Assembly: GCA_003649695.1 (NCBI GenBank)
Contig: QMSR01000017.1
Location: 1 to 12,335, forward strand
Direction: 5' to 3'
DNA: 12,335 bases
Source of the DNA: Thermoplasmata archaeon
Lineage (GTDB): Archaea; Thermoplasmatota; Thermoplasmata; Thermoplasmatales; B87-G9
In this document: positions 1 to 6,261 of the stretch, piece by piece
Numbering within the stretch: position 1 is the stretch's first letter
How the letters are laid out: every line of letters begins with the position of its first letter
Notes under the pieces: model-generated
The model's database searches: none
What the model saw: the letters and a program-made list of their open reading frames with translations, nothing else
What the model was told of the DNA's origin: nothing
Program-made: the position numbers and the translations under genes

Positions 1-375
1 CTGGACCCCGCCCTCCTCAGGGCAGGGCGCTTCGACAAGATCATCTACGTCCCCCCGCCCGACCTCGAGGGTAGGTACGAGATCTTCAAGGTTCACACGA
101 GGAAGATGCCCCTCGCCGATGACGTGGACCTATGGGAGTTGGCCAGGAGGACCGAGTTCTACACCGGTGCGGACATCGAGAACGTGGTGAGGGAGGCGGG
201 CCTGGAGGCGATTAAGGAGGGATCCGACCGCGTCCGCATGGCCCACTTCGAGAGGGCCCTCTCCAGGATCATGCCTTCCCTGGACGAGGAGACGGTGAAG
301 TACTACGAGTCCCTGCTGGGAGTCCTGACCAAGAGCAGGACCAGGACGAGGCAGGAGCTCCGCTACATAGCCTGA
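1..375 (+). CDS. Cdc48/p97-like AAA+ ATPase, C-terminal part (5' end outside window)
   Basis: The reading frame is open from base 1 and ends at TGA 373-375, so only the last 124 residues are seen. The visible part begins with LDPALLRAGRFDK, the second-region-of-homology and arginine-finger segment of AAA ATPases (R-x-G-R). It is followed by the alpha-helical lid, with TGADIENVVREAGLEAI as the classic sensor-2 region of Cdc48/VCP and proteasomal ATPases. The tail (HFERALSRIMPS, then YYESL) matches the end of the D2 domain of archaeal Cdc48. Such ATPases are hexameric unfoldases of the cytoplasm that feed proteins to the proteasome or remodel complexes. Walker A and B lie upstream of the window, so one or two AAA domains and the exact subfamily cannot be decided. 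An internal ATG at 106 is not the start, because conserved AAA sequence precedes it. The gene is separated by only 36 bp from the next gene on the same strand. Confidence 0.9.
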   Translation: MDPALLRAGRFDKIIYVPPPDLEGRYEIFKVHTRKMPLADDVDLWELARRTEFYTGADIENVVREAGLEAIKEGSDRVRMAHFERALSRIMPSLDEETVKYYESLLGVLTKSRTRTRQELRYIA

Positions 376-387
376 AAAATAAATAAT
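375..387 (+). promoter_or_regulatory. Candidate TATA box for the PRC-barrel gene
   Basis: An uninterrupted A/T run directly follows the AAA ATPase stop codon in an otherwise GC-rich region. Its centre is about 30 bp upstream of the ATG at 412. In archaea a TATA box lies about 26-30 bp upstream of transcription start, so this placement fits a leaderless or nearly leaderless transcript. There is no well-spaced Shine-Dalgarno sequence before the ATG (a GGAGG at 388-393 is about 19 bp away), which agrees with leaderless initiation. Inferred from position and composition only. Confidence 0.45.
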
Positions 388-411
388 GGAGGAGATTCGA
401 TCCTGATTGGG

Positions 412-681
412 ATGGCGCCGGAGGTTATGTTCCTGTCCGAGCTCAGGGGGAAGACGGTCCTGACGGAGGATGGGGAGCTGCTTGGGAAGCTGGACAACGT
501 GGAGATCGACACCGAGACCGGGGAGATCAAGCACCTCCTCGTCGTCACTGAGGGTGAGGCGGAGGCCGCCAAGAAGGGCTTCGAGAGGGACTCCAAGGGG
601 AGGTTGAAGATCCCGTTCAAGAACATGAAGGCCATCAAGGACGTAATAATGATAGAGGTGGGGAAGAAGGGCTTTATCTGA
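412..681 (+). CDS. PRC-barrel domain protein, 89 aa
   Basis: This is a single-domain PRC-barrel protein. Residues 8-45 show the family pattern: LSELRGKTVLTEDG, then LGKLDNVEID, then a short turn (TETGEIK) and a hydrophobic strand (HLLVV). A second half (about residues 60-86) closes the barrel with IPFKNMKAIKDVIMIEV. The length of about 85-90 residues is typical of stand-alone archaeal members. The fold is shared with the C-terminal domain of RimM and the photosynthetic reaction centre H subunit. In haloarchaea, PRC-barrel proteins (CdpB) act in FtsZ-based cell division, but many archaeal members have no known role, so function here is open. The ATG at 412 is preferred because it lies at a fitting distance from an AT-rich box; an in-frame ATG at 427 would remove the first five residues. 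The 3' end overlaps the convergent aIF5B gene by 8 bp. Confidence 0.85.
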   Translation: MAPEVMFLSELRGKTVLTEDGELLGKLDNVEIDTETGEIKHLLVVTEGEAEAAKKGFERDSKGRLKIPFKNMKAIKDVIMIEVGKKGFI

Positions 682-2959
682 GCTTTCTCAAAATATCCCT
701 GATCTCCCTCACCAGGTCCGAGAACTCCTCCCTGAATAGGGGGCTCTCCTCCAGCCTCCTCAGGTCCCCCTCCGGGACGCGTACGTAGAGCACGTCCCCG
801 GGTTTGATCTGTCTGCCCACGGTCGGGCCGTCTATGGCTATCGCGAGCTCCTGCCCAGCCCTGGCCTCCCTCACGCTCCTGTCCTCTATTCTCATGCTCC
901 TGATCCTTCCCACGACCTTCCCGTCGGGACGCATGAGCTCCGCGCCCACGGTCAGGATCCCGTCCAGGACCCTCACGCCGACTATGGCCGGCTTGGAGTA
1001 GCGGAACACGTGCTCGGGGAGGAGCAGGATCTTCGCCGGGAGGCGCACGCTGCGGAGGAGCTCCCTCTCGAGCCTCTCCCTTATCTTCGCTCTGACCTCG
1101 TGCAGCCTGTCCACGATGTCGTAGATGACCCTGGCCTCCACTAGTTCCACCCCCTGGGAGGCAGCCGCCTCCCGCACCTCCTCCGAGACGGGTACGTTGA
1201 AGGCCACGAGAATCCTGTAGAACGGGTTCTCGTTGGTGGCAGCCTCCACCACGTCCCTCTTGGTGGCCTCCCCGATCTCGGCCCTCTTGATGGGCCAGCC
1301 AGAGAGGCCGAGCTCGTAGGCCAGGGCCTCGAGGGAGCCCAGGGCGTCCGCCTTGATCACGATGCCCTGGGCCTCGGTCTTGACCTTCGGCTTCAGCTCC
1401 TCCTTGACTATGAGCTTCACCCTCTCCAGGTCCTCCTCCCTCCAGACTGCCTTCACCGGAGACCCCGGGACGGCCCCTTCGGTGTTCGCGGCCACTATCT
1501 TGACGCCCACCGCAGCCGAGACCTCCCGCTCCTGCCTGAACGGGTGTCTTGGGTCCCTGATCTCGTCGAGGGGCTTGGGCCTCAGAATCGCCCTCACCCT
1601 GGTCACGATGATGCCCTCCCTGGCGCCTACGACTATGGTGTCGCCCTTCCTGAGGACCCCCGAGTAGATGATGGTATCCAGTGTCGTACCGAGACCTCTC
1701 TCCCTCTTCACCTCGAGTACCGTGCCCTCGGCGGGCCCCTCCTCCACCATGAGCCTCTTCTCCAGGAACCTCTGGGCCAGGCCCACCAGGAGGAGCAGGA
1801 GGTCGGGGATCCCCACTCCGTGCTTGGCGCTCACGGGCACGATGGCCACGTTTCTCGTGAAGTCCGTGATCCTGTCGTACCTCTCCGCGGAGAACCCCCT
1901 ATGGTAGAGGGCCTCAACCAGGTTGAGGATCCTCTCCTCCAAGGCCCTTCTGAACATGGGATCCTGCTCCTCCAGGGCCCTGCGGAATGGGACATCCTCG
2001 ATCTTCCTCCATCCCGGAAGGAGGTCTATCTTGTTCGCGGCGACCACGAATGGGGTCTTGAAGGCCCTGAGGATGTGGAGACTTTCATCCGTCTGTGGCA
2101 TGATCCCCTCCCTGACGTCGACGACCAGGACGGCCAGGTCCGCGAGGGCGCCCCCCCTAGCCCTCAGGGTGGTGAAGGCCCTGTGCCCCGGAGTGTCGAT
2201 GAAGAGGAGACCTGGGATCCTGAAGGCCCCGGGCTTAACCAGGCCCTTCGCTATTTCTTCAATGGCCCACAGCGGGATCTCCGTCGCTCCTATGTGCTGC
2301 GTGATGCCCCCCGCCTCCCTCTCGGCTACCCTCGTCCCCCTGATCCTGTCCAGGAGGGTGGTGTTGTGCACGATGATGGAGTTGGCGACGAAGTTGCCGT
2401 TGCCAGTCGTAAGGTCGTATACCGGGCCCCTGTACCTGACCCTCCTGGCCTCCCGCACCCTGAGGAACCTGATCCCCGAGCCCCTGCCCTCGGGGACCAG
2501 AACCCCGCCCTCGAGCCTCAGGGCGAGGCCCCTGGCCGCCAGGGTTATTGCCTCCTCCTGGGAGGCCTCGACCTCCCCCTTCGGAGCCTCGAGCCTTGCG
2601 TGCTCGAAGCCTAGGGCGAGGGCGATCCGGTCCCCGACCCGGAGGGAGTCGGCCCGGACCCACCCCCTGGGGGTGAGGAAGGGGTGCTCAGGCGTGACCC
2701 TAACGGGATACCACCCATCGGGCCTGATCTCCCAGAGGTATCCGTCGTGTTCCAGCCTCCAGTAGGCCCTGATGGGCACCCTCTCCAGGCCCCCGGGACC
2801 GAGGGAGAAGACCTCCCTGGGAGGCTTCTCCATCTCGTAGAGGTCCTCGATTCTGACGGGACCGAGCTCGGGCACGTAGACTAGGGTGTCCGGATGGACG
2901 CACTTACCGTGGTCCACGTGCCCCAGGATGCTCACTATCGGCTGCCTAATCCTCGGCAT
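674..2959 (-). CDS. infB: Translation initiation factor aIF5B (IF-2 family), intein-containing precursor
   Basis: This GTPase of the archaeal/eukaryotic IF5B family promotes ribosomal subunit joining and initiator tRNA placement. The precursor has 761 residues; removing the intein at residues 20-199 leaves 581, normal for archaeal aIF5B. G motifs are all visible: G1 GHVDHGK (13-19) continuing as TT at 200-201; switch I GGITQHIGATEIP (217-229); G3 DTPGH (255-259, with catalytic H259); G4 NKID (309-312); G5 SAK (377-379). Domain II follows from about 410, domain III from about 528 (QGIVIKADALGSLEAL), then a connecting helix, and domain IV from about 642 to 730. A charged C-terminal helix at the end matches the eIF1A-contacting tail of the family. 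The gene starts 24 bp after rpl24e and ends the minus-strand run. There is no convincing Shine-Dalgarno sequence before the ATG, so translation may depend on read-through from the upstream gene. The 3' end overlaps the PRC-barrel gene by 8 bp. Confidence 0.97.
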   Translation of the reverse strand: MPRIRQPIVSILGHVDHGKCVHPDTLVYVPELGPVRIEDLYEMEKPPREVFSLGPGGLERVPIRAYWRLEHDGYLWEIRPDGWYPVRVTPEHPFLTPRGWVRADSLRVGDRIALALGFEHARLEAPKGEVEASQEEAITLAARGLALRLEGGVLVPEGRGSGIRFLRVREARRVRYRGPVYDLTTGNGNFVANSIIVHNTTLLDRIRGTRVAEREAGGITQHIGATEIPLWAIEEIAKGLVKPGAFRIPGLLFIDTPGHRAFTTLRARGGALADLAVLVVDVREGIMPQTDESLHILRAFKTPFVVAANKIDLLPGWRKIEDVPFRRALEEQDPMFRRALEERILNLVEALYHRGFSAERYDRITDFTRNVAIVPVSAKHGVGIPDLLLLLVGLAQRFLEKRLMVEEGPAEGTVLEVKRERGLGTTLDTIIYSGVLRKGDTIVVGAREGIIVTRVRAILRPKPLDEIRDPRHPFRQEREVSAAVGVKIVAANTEGAVPGSPVKAVWREEDLERVKLIVKEELKPKVKTEAQGIVIKADALGSLEALAYELGLSGWPIKRAEIGEATKRDVVEAATNENPFYRILVAFNVPVSEEVREAAASQGVELVEARVIYDIVDRLHEVRAKIRERLERELLRSVRLPAKILLLPEHVFRYSKPAIVGVRVLDGILTVGAELMRPDGKVVGRIRSMRIEDRSVREARAGQELAIAIDGPTVGRQIKPGDVLYVRVPEGDLRRLEESPLFREEFSDLVREIRDILRKLR
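2363..2902 (-). mobile_element. In-frame mini-intein within aIF5B, inserted in the P-loop
   Basis: The insertion encodes 180 residues (precursor 20-199). It begins with Cys20 right after GHVDHGK and ends with His198-Asn199, followed by Thr200 as the +1 extein nucleophile. Block A is CVHPDTLVYVPELG followed by the IEDL segment. Block B is GWYPVRVTPEHPFLTPRGW with the T-x-x-H motif at T89 and H92, ending in LRVGD. Block F is YRGPVYDLTTGNGNFVA and block G is NSIIVHN. About 60 residues separate blocks B and F, and no LAGLIDADG-like endonuclease motifs are seen, so this is a mini-intein. All key splicing residues are present, so it should self-splice and restore the GHVDHGKTT P-loop. Inteins at this same aIF5B site are known from Thermococcales and Methanocaldococcus, where they are much longer and carry endonucleases. 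Base composition matches the host gene, which suggests long residence. Confidence 0.95.
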
Positions 2960-2983
2960 TCGGATTAGAAGCTCATCGCGCGA

Positions 2984-3178
2984 TTAGGACTTTTTTGCCG
3001 CCTGTCTGTAGGCGGCGGTCCACTTGATCTTCCTGGGCTTCCTGCCCAGCTTGAGGTAGTTTTTCCTGCACTTGCTGCTGCAGAAGAAGAGGACGGTCCC
3101 GTCGGTCTTCACGTACATGATCCCCCTTCCCGGGGGAATCTCCCTGCCGCAGAAGGCGCATCTCCTCGTTCCCATCAT
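2984..3178 (-). CDS. rpl24e: Large ribosomal subunit protein L24e
   Basis: This 64-residue zinc-ribbon protein belongs to the archaeal/eukaryotic large ribosomal subunit. The Zn-binding pattern is complete: C7-x2-C10 and C33-x3-C37 (RCAFCGREIPPG and FFCSSKC). It continues with RKNYLKLGRKPRKIKWT, the family's signature basic RNA-binding segment. The length is typical for archaeal L24e. Two adjacent ATG codons (3176-3178 and 3173-3175) could start it; a GAGGTGA motif overlapping the S28e stop codon serves as ribosome binding site for either. It sits 6 bp after rps28e, in the classic L7Ae-S28e-L24e-aIF5B order. Confidence 0.96.
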   Translation of the reverse strand: MMGTRRCAFCGREIPPGRGIMYVKTDGTVLFFCSSKCRKNYLKLGRKPRKIKWTAAYRQAAKKS

Positions 3179-3184
3179 CGTGCG

Positions 3185-3397
3185 TCACCTCGAGACCAGG
3201 CTCCTGGCCTCCATGGCGGTCTCGCGGAGCATCAGTATATCCCCGACCTTAACGGGTCCCAGGACGTTCCTCGTTATGATGCGTCCCTTGTCGGGGCCCT
3301 CGAGGATCCTCACCCTCACCTGGGTGACCTCCCCGGTCATGCCGGTCCTGCCGAGGATCTCGACGACCTCCGCCGGGGTAGCGTCTCCGTCGCTCAC
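3185..3397 (-). CDS. rps28e: Small ribosomal subunit protein S28e
   Basis: This 70-residue OB-fold ribosomal protein has the family core GMTGEVTQVRVRILEGPDKGR and the hallmark RNVLGPVKVGDILMLRET, ending with EAR near the C terminus. The start is the GTG at 3397-3395. It overlaps the L7Ae stop codon in a GTGA arrangement, implying translational coupling, and gives the standard family length. An upstream extension of the same frame is open but lies inside the L7Ae gene and has no family resemblance, so it is not part of the protein. Confidence 0.96.
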   Translation of the reverse strand: MSDGDATPAEVVEILGRTGMTGEVTQVRVRILEGPDKGRIITRNVLGPVKVGDILMLRETAMEARSLVSR

Positions 3398-3765
3398 TCC
3401 TTCTTCACCCTCTTGAGCTCCTCGACGATCTCGGAGACCAGCTTGGAGGCCTCCCCCGGATCCACGATGGCCACGGAAGCGGCGCTCCTCACGCCCGCCG
3501 CCTTGCCGAGCTCGGCCTTGCTGGGGACGTAGGCGTAGGGAATCATCTTCTCCTCGCACAGGTAAGGGAGGAAGGCCACGACCTCGGGGGGGTCCACGTC
3601 CATGGCTATGACCACGAGCTTCGCCTCCCCCCTCTCCACCATCTTGGTAACCTCGTTTGTCCCCTTCCTGACCCTGCCGCTCTGTCTCGCGATCTCAACG
3701 GCCCTGTAGACCTTGTCCACCAGGGCCTCGGGCATCTCGAACCTCACATAGCTAGGCGCAGCCAT
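3394..3765 (-). CDS. rpl7ae: Ribosomal protein L7Ae, kink-turn RNA binding
   Basis: This 123-residue archaeal L7Ae binds kink-turns in 23S rRNA, in box C/D and H/ACA guide RNAs and in archaeal RNase P. The RNA-contacting motif KGTNEVTKMVERGEAKLVVIA is seen at about residues 34-54, followed by DVDPPEVVAFLPYLCEEK and then PYAYVPSKAELGKAAGV, all characteristic. It is translated from ATG 3765-3763, preceded by GGGTGATGGAG that acts as ribosome binding site and starts at the stop of the upstream gene (12-bp spacer). It overlaps rps28e by 4 bp. L7Ae can also regulate mRNAs that carry kink-turns, but I did not find a convincing K-turn in the short upstream spacer. Confidence 0.96.
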   Translation of the reverse strand: MAAPSYVRFEMPEALVDKVYRAVEIARQSGRVRKGTNEVTKMVERGEAKLVVIAMDVDPPEVVAFLPYLCEEKMIPYAYVPSKAELGKAAGVRSAASVAIVDPGEASKLVSEIVEELKRVKKE

Positions 3766-3777
3766 TCTCCATCACCC

Positions 3778-4248
3778 TCATCGGCCTTCGGGGGTAAGGG
3801 GTGGAGCGGTCTTAAAGCTTTCCAGGAGGGCAGCCACCCCCTCCGCCAGCTCGGCATCCACGAAGACCACAGCCCTCCCCCGCAGGGCGCCTATGCGGGA
3901 GGCGATTTCCCTCTCCCTGGCCTCCTCGAACCTCCTGTAGCCCCCTACCTTCCTGAGGTACCTCTCCTGCTCCCGTATGGGCACAACCTCCTTCCTCATC
4001 CTTTTGGCGAGCTTTTTCCTCCTCCTGTTCAGCCTCAGGAGGTCTATGAAGGAAACGTGCTGGGCGAAGAGGTCGAGGATCTCGGAGTCGGAGAGCCCCG
4101 CCCTCCTGAACGGAATCCCCAACTGGGAGGCGGCGGACTCGATGGGACCGTCCTCCCCCTCCGGGAGGGCGGAGATCACCTCATGGGGGCCCTCGTGGTT
4201 CAGGAACTCCATGAGCTCCGACTCACTGGGAAGTGCCGAGACTCCCAC
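3778..4248 (-). CDS. Divergent TraB/PrgY-like protein, function unknown
   Basis: This protein of at least 156 residues is not confidently recognised. Seen directly: an N-terminal strand (LVVGVSALPSES counting codons upstream of the assigned start); a strand ending in VISALPEG; a central region of QLGIPFRRAGLSDSEIL; a strongly basic helix (LNRRRKKLAKRMRKE); and near the end a helix REREIASRIGALRGR followed by strand AVVFVDAELAEGVAALLESF. This order resembles TraB/PrgY (COG1916) proteins, which read roughly GvsHvs-es, then V..EL..R, then the ERD..MA helix, then VvGagHveGi. If so, the conserved histidines and acid are replaced (GVSA, SALPE, DAELAEG), which would make it a degenerate, probably non-catalytic member; this is inference. 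The only standard start is GTG 4248-4246. The frame stays open upstream to 4311 without ATG, GTG or TTG, so the true N terminus may be longer. It lies between the HTH regulator (26-bp gap) and rpl7ae (12-bp gap), so it is very likely co-transcribed with both. Confidence 0.6.
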   Translation of the reverse strand: MGVSALPSESELMEFLNHEGPHEVISALPEGEDGPIESAASQLGIPFRRAGLSDSEILDLFAQHVSFIDLLRLNRRRKKLAKRMRKEVVPIREQERYLRKVGGYRRFEEAREREIASRIGALRGRAVVFVDAELAEGVAALLESFKTAPPLTPEGR

Positions 4249-4274
4249 GACGAGGAAGCCGGGCCCTCGGATGG

Positions 4275-5180
4275 TCAGGGTGCCCTCTCCGAGATGATCT
4301 CCCAGAGCTCCTCACCCCTCTCCAGGTCCTGCAGGTCCTCGAGGTCCAGCAGCGGGACGCCGTACGCCCTCTTCCTCCCCATCCTGTCCCTCATGAGGAG
4401 GGCATGCGGCTCCTGCATTAAGGAGCCGAACTTTTTGATCATCCTTGCCTTCTCTACTATACCTTTTTTTACGCAAATATTTGCGATCATCCTCCTGCCC
4501 CTTGAGGAGGCTATCATCTCGAGGGGTCTTCTTCCGGAGTAGAAGACCTCCAGGCCGAGCTCGAGGATCCTCCTGAGGAGCTCCTCTCCGGCCTGCAGCC
4601 TCCTCCCCAGGTCCCCAGGAGGCTCCTCCAGCGTCGGCCTCGCCCCTCTGAGGACGGAGGGCCCGAATATCTCCACGAGCCTGAGGGCAACCTCGGGCGT
4701 GGCGTCCATGCCCTCCTCGTACTTGAGGATAGTCCTCCGCGACACACCTAGGGCCCTGGACAGGGATCCCAGGGAGATCCCCTTCTCCTCCCTCAGGGAC
4801 CTGAGGACCTCCCCGTCGATGGGGACGTACACTCCCCCCTTCCTGGCCTCCGCCGCTGGGAGGACGTCCTCGGTTACGTACTCCAGGAAGGTCCTGGGGC
4901 TCATAGCAGGGATCCCGTACCTGCGGTAGAGGGTACCGTCTAGGAGGGGGCCCTTGGCCTCCCTCGGGGCCACCAGGAAGGCCTCGGCCTCCAGCCTCCT
5001 GGCGGTCTCCGCTAGCTCGAGGAGGGTGCTCTTGCGCACGGAATCCACGTTCTCTACGACCTTGACGAAGATCTTCCTGTCCCCCCTCACCGCCGCCAGG
5101 TTAAAGAGGACCCTACCCTCCTCCAAGGTCGCGGTCTGGAAGCCGGCCTCCCTGAGGCTCCTCTCCAGGGCCCTGAGCAT
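4275..5180 (-). CDS. Archaeal HTH-type transcriptional regulator (COG1395-like)
   Basis: This 301-residue protein has three parts. Residues 1-110 form an alpha/beta domain with a FNLAAVRG strand, KIFVKVVENVDSV and a DGTLYRRYGIPAMSPRTF segment. An XRE/Cro-type helix-turn-helix lies at about residues 125-172 (LRSLREEKGISLGSLSRALG, then VSRRTILKYEEG). The C-terminal domain contains ANICVKKGIVEKARMIKKFG. This architecture and length match the archaea-specific family annotated as putative HTH-type transcriptional regulatory protein (COG1395), whose targets are generally unknown. The start is ATG 5180-5178. An AT-rich TATA-like box about 27 bp upstream suggests a leaderless transcript. It heads a run of six same-strand genes that leads into ribosomal proteins and aIF5B. 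It is divergent from the ABC importer across 60 bp, so it is placed to control itself, the translation genes or the importer; which of these is inference. Confidence 0.88.
   Translation of the reverse strand: MLRALERSLREAGFQTATLEEGRVLFNLAAVRGDRKIFVKVVENVDSVRKSTLLELAETARRLEAEAFLVAPREAKGPLLDGTLYRRYGIPAMSPRTFLEYVTEDVLPAAEARKGGVYVPIDGEVLRSLREEKGISLGSLSRALGVSRRTILKYEEGMDATPEVALRLVEIFGPSVLRGARPTLEEPPGDLGRRLQAGEELLRRILELGLEVFYSGRRPLEMIASSRGRRMIANICVKKGIVEKARMIKKFGSLMQEPHALLMRDRMGRKRAYGVPLLDLEDLQDLERGEELWEIISERAP
4472..4485. repeat. Perfect 14-bp AT-rich palindrome inside the HTH regulator gene
   Basis: The sequence CGCAAATATTTGCG is a perfect inverted repeat with no spacer, next to a run of seven T on the plus strand (4464-4470), in a GC-rich coding region. 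It encodes part of the ANICVKKG segment of the regulator. It could be an operator for this HTH protein, an internal promoter element, or a by-product of the codons used. No gene start lies at a suitable distance downstream on either strand. Confidence 0.35.
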
Positions 5181-5240
5181 CTATGATTTCACCTTCCAAA
5201 TGTTATTAAATTTTACACACCTTAACGGCAGGGATAGGAG
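5181..5240. promoter_or_regulatory. Divergent promoter region between HTH regulator and ABC importer operon
   Basis: This 60-bp gap is the longest non-coding stretch in the window. Its centre (about 5201-5216) is an AT-rich block with TTATTAAATTTTAC on the plus strand. It is TATA-like on both strands: about 27-30 bp from the regulator ATG (5180) on the minus strand and about 30 bp from the TTG start (5241) on the plus strand. Both transcripts would then be nearly leaderless and share, or compete for, one TBP/TFB platform. No clear inverted-repeat operator is seen around it. Positions are inferred from spacing and composition. Confidence 0.55.
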
Positions 5241-6251
5241 TTGGCAGGCGGGAGGCTCCTTAAGTACCTGACCTATAGGGTCGTGATAGGGTTAGTGACT
5301 CTGTACATCATCGTGACGATTACCTGGATCCTCTTCGAGGCCATGCCCGGTGACCCAACATCCCTCTTCATCAACCCCCAGTTCCCGCCGGACGTGATTG
5401 AGAGCCTGAGGGAGATGTTTGGCCTGGACAAGCCTTGGTACATCAGGTATTTCCGCTTTGTCAAGAACCTATTCACGTTCCACTTCGGCTACTCCATCTA
5501 CTACCACCAGCCGGTCAAGGCTATGCTGGCACCCGCCATTCCCAGGACCCTGCTGCTCTTGGGAACGGCCGACATTCTAGCGTACTTCATAGGCTACAAG
5601 TGGGGGACGTACATAGGCTGGAAGAGGGGCAAAGCCATCGAGAGCGCGACCGTCGTGACGCAGCTCTTCTTCTACAACATGCCCTCTTTCTGGATAGGCA
5701 TCGTAATGCTTTACGTCTTCGCCTTCAAGCTCAACATATTCCCTGTGGGCGGCTTCTACGACCCCAACGACATCGAGAGGCTCAGTCGCTTCTTCCACAT
5801 AGAGCTCCAGAAGGGCTTTCTCTTCTTCACCTTGGACTCCCTCTACCACCTCTTCCTACCGCTATTCACCCTCGTCCTCATCTTCATGGCCGGGCCCACG
5901 CTGCTCATGAGGACCTCAATCCTGGAGGTCATGGGGGAGGACTACGTCCTCACGGCAATCGCGAAGGGGATTCCGGAGAAGCAGGTGCTGAGAAGGCACG
6001 TCGCCAGGAACGCCCTCCTGCCCATGGTGACGTCCATAATCCTCTCCATGGCGGGGGCCGTGGGCGGCCTCATCATCACCGAGGCGGTCTTCAGCTACCC
6101 CGGCACCGGGAGGCTCTACTACGAGGCGCTTATAAGGCAGGACTTCCCAGTTGCCGGAGCCACCTTGTTCATCATAGCCATTCTGACCATAGCTGGCGTC
6201 ATCCTGGCGGACATCCTGTACGCGTACCTGGATCCGAGGGTGAAGCTGTGA
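5241..6251 (+). CDS. dppB: Oligopeptide/dipeptide-type ABC importer, permease DppB/OppB
   Basis: This 336-residue integral membrane subunit is one half of the translocation pore of a peptide/opine/nickel-type ABC importer; archaeal relatives also import oligosaccharides. Hydrophobic segments lie near residues 12-33, 102-120, 138-165, 205-224, 260-283 and 303-328, giving six spans. The first loop has the family pattern PGDP at 36-39 and MFGLDKPWYIRYFRFVKNLF. The EAA loop that docks on the ATPases is GEDYVLTAIAKG followed by the RRHVARNALLP segment (about 232-261). The end EAVFSYPGTGRLYYEALI and ADILYAYLDPRV are hallmarks of the family. The start is TTG 5241; a GGAG abuts it directly, which is too close for a useful ribosome binding site, so the messenger is probably leaderless. 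No later in-frame start keeps the RLLKYL lead-in to the first span. This is the first gene of the operon. Confidence 0.93.
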   Translation: MAGGRLLKYLTYRVVIGLVTLYIIVTITWILFEAMPGDPTSLFINPQFPPDVIESLREMFGLDKPWYIRYFRFVKNLFTFHFGYSIYYHQPVKAMLAPAIPRTLLLLGTADILAYFIGYKWGTYIGWKRGKAIESATVVTQLFFYNMPSFWIGIVMLYVFAFKLNIFPVGGFYDPNDIERLSRFFHIELQKGFLFFTLDSLYHLFLPLFTLVLIFMAGPTLLMRTSILEVMGEDYVLTAIAKGIPEKQVLRRHVARNALLPMVTSIILSMAGAVGGLIITEAVFSYPGTGRLYYEALIRQDFPVAGATLFIIAILTIAGVILADILYAYLDPRVKL

Positions 6252-6261
6252 GGTGGTGAGG

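Noticed and set aside
386..406. Short ATG-started frame MEEIRS before the PRC-barrel gene
   Set aside because: Only six codons, out of frame with the next gene, and it starts inside the candidate TATA region.
1544..2765. Long plus-strand open frames (356 and 280 codons) opposite aIF5B
   Set aside because: They lie antisense to a clearly conserved gene, show no family motifs, and arise from high GC with few stop codons on the complementary strand.
2363..2902. Insertion in aIF5B as a sign of a pseudogene or assembly error
   Set aside because: It is in frame and has the complete intein blocks A, B, F and G with Cys1, TxxH, His-Asn and +1 Thr, at a known intein site.
2991..2996. T6 run as a possible terminator
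   Set aside because: On the transcribed minus strand it is A6, encoding two lysines at the end of L24e; it has no terminator meaning there.
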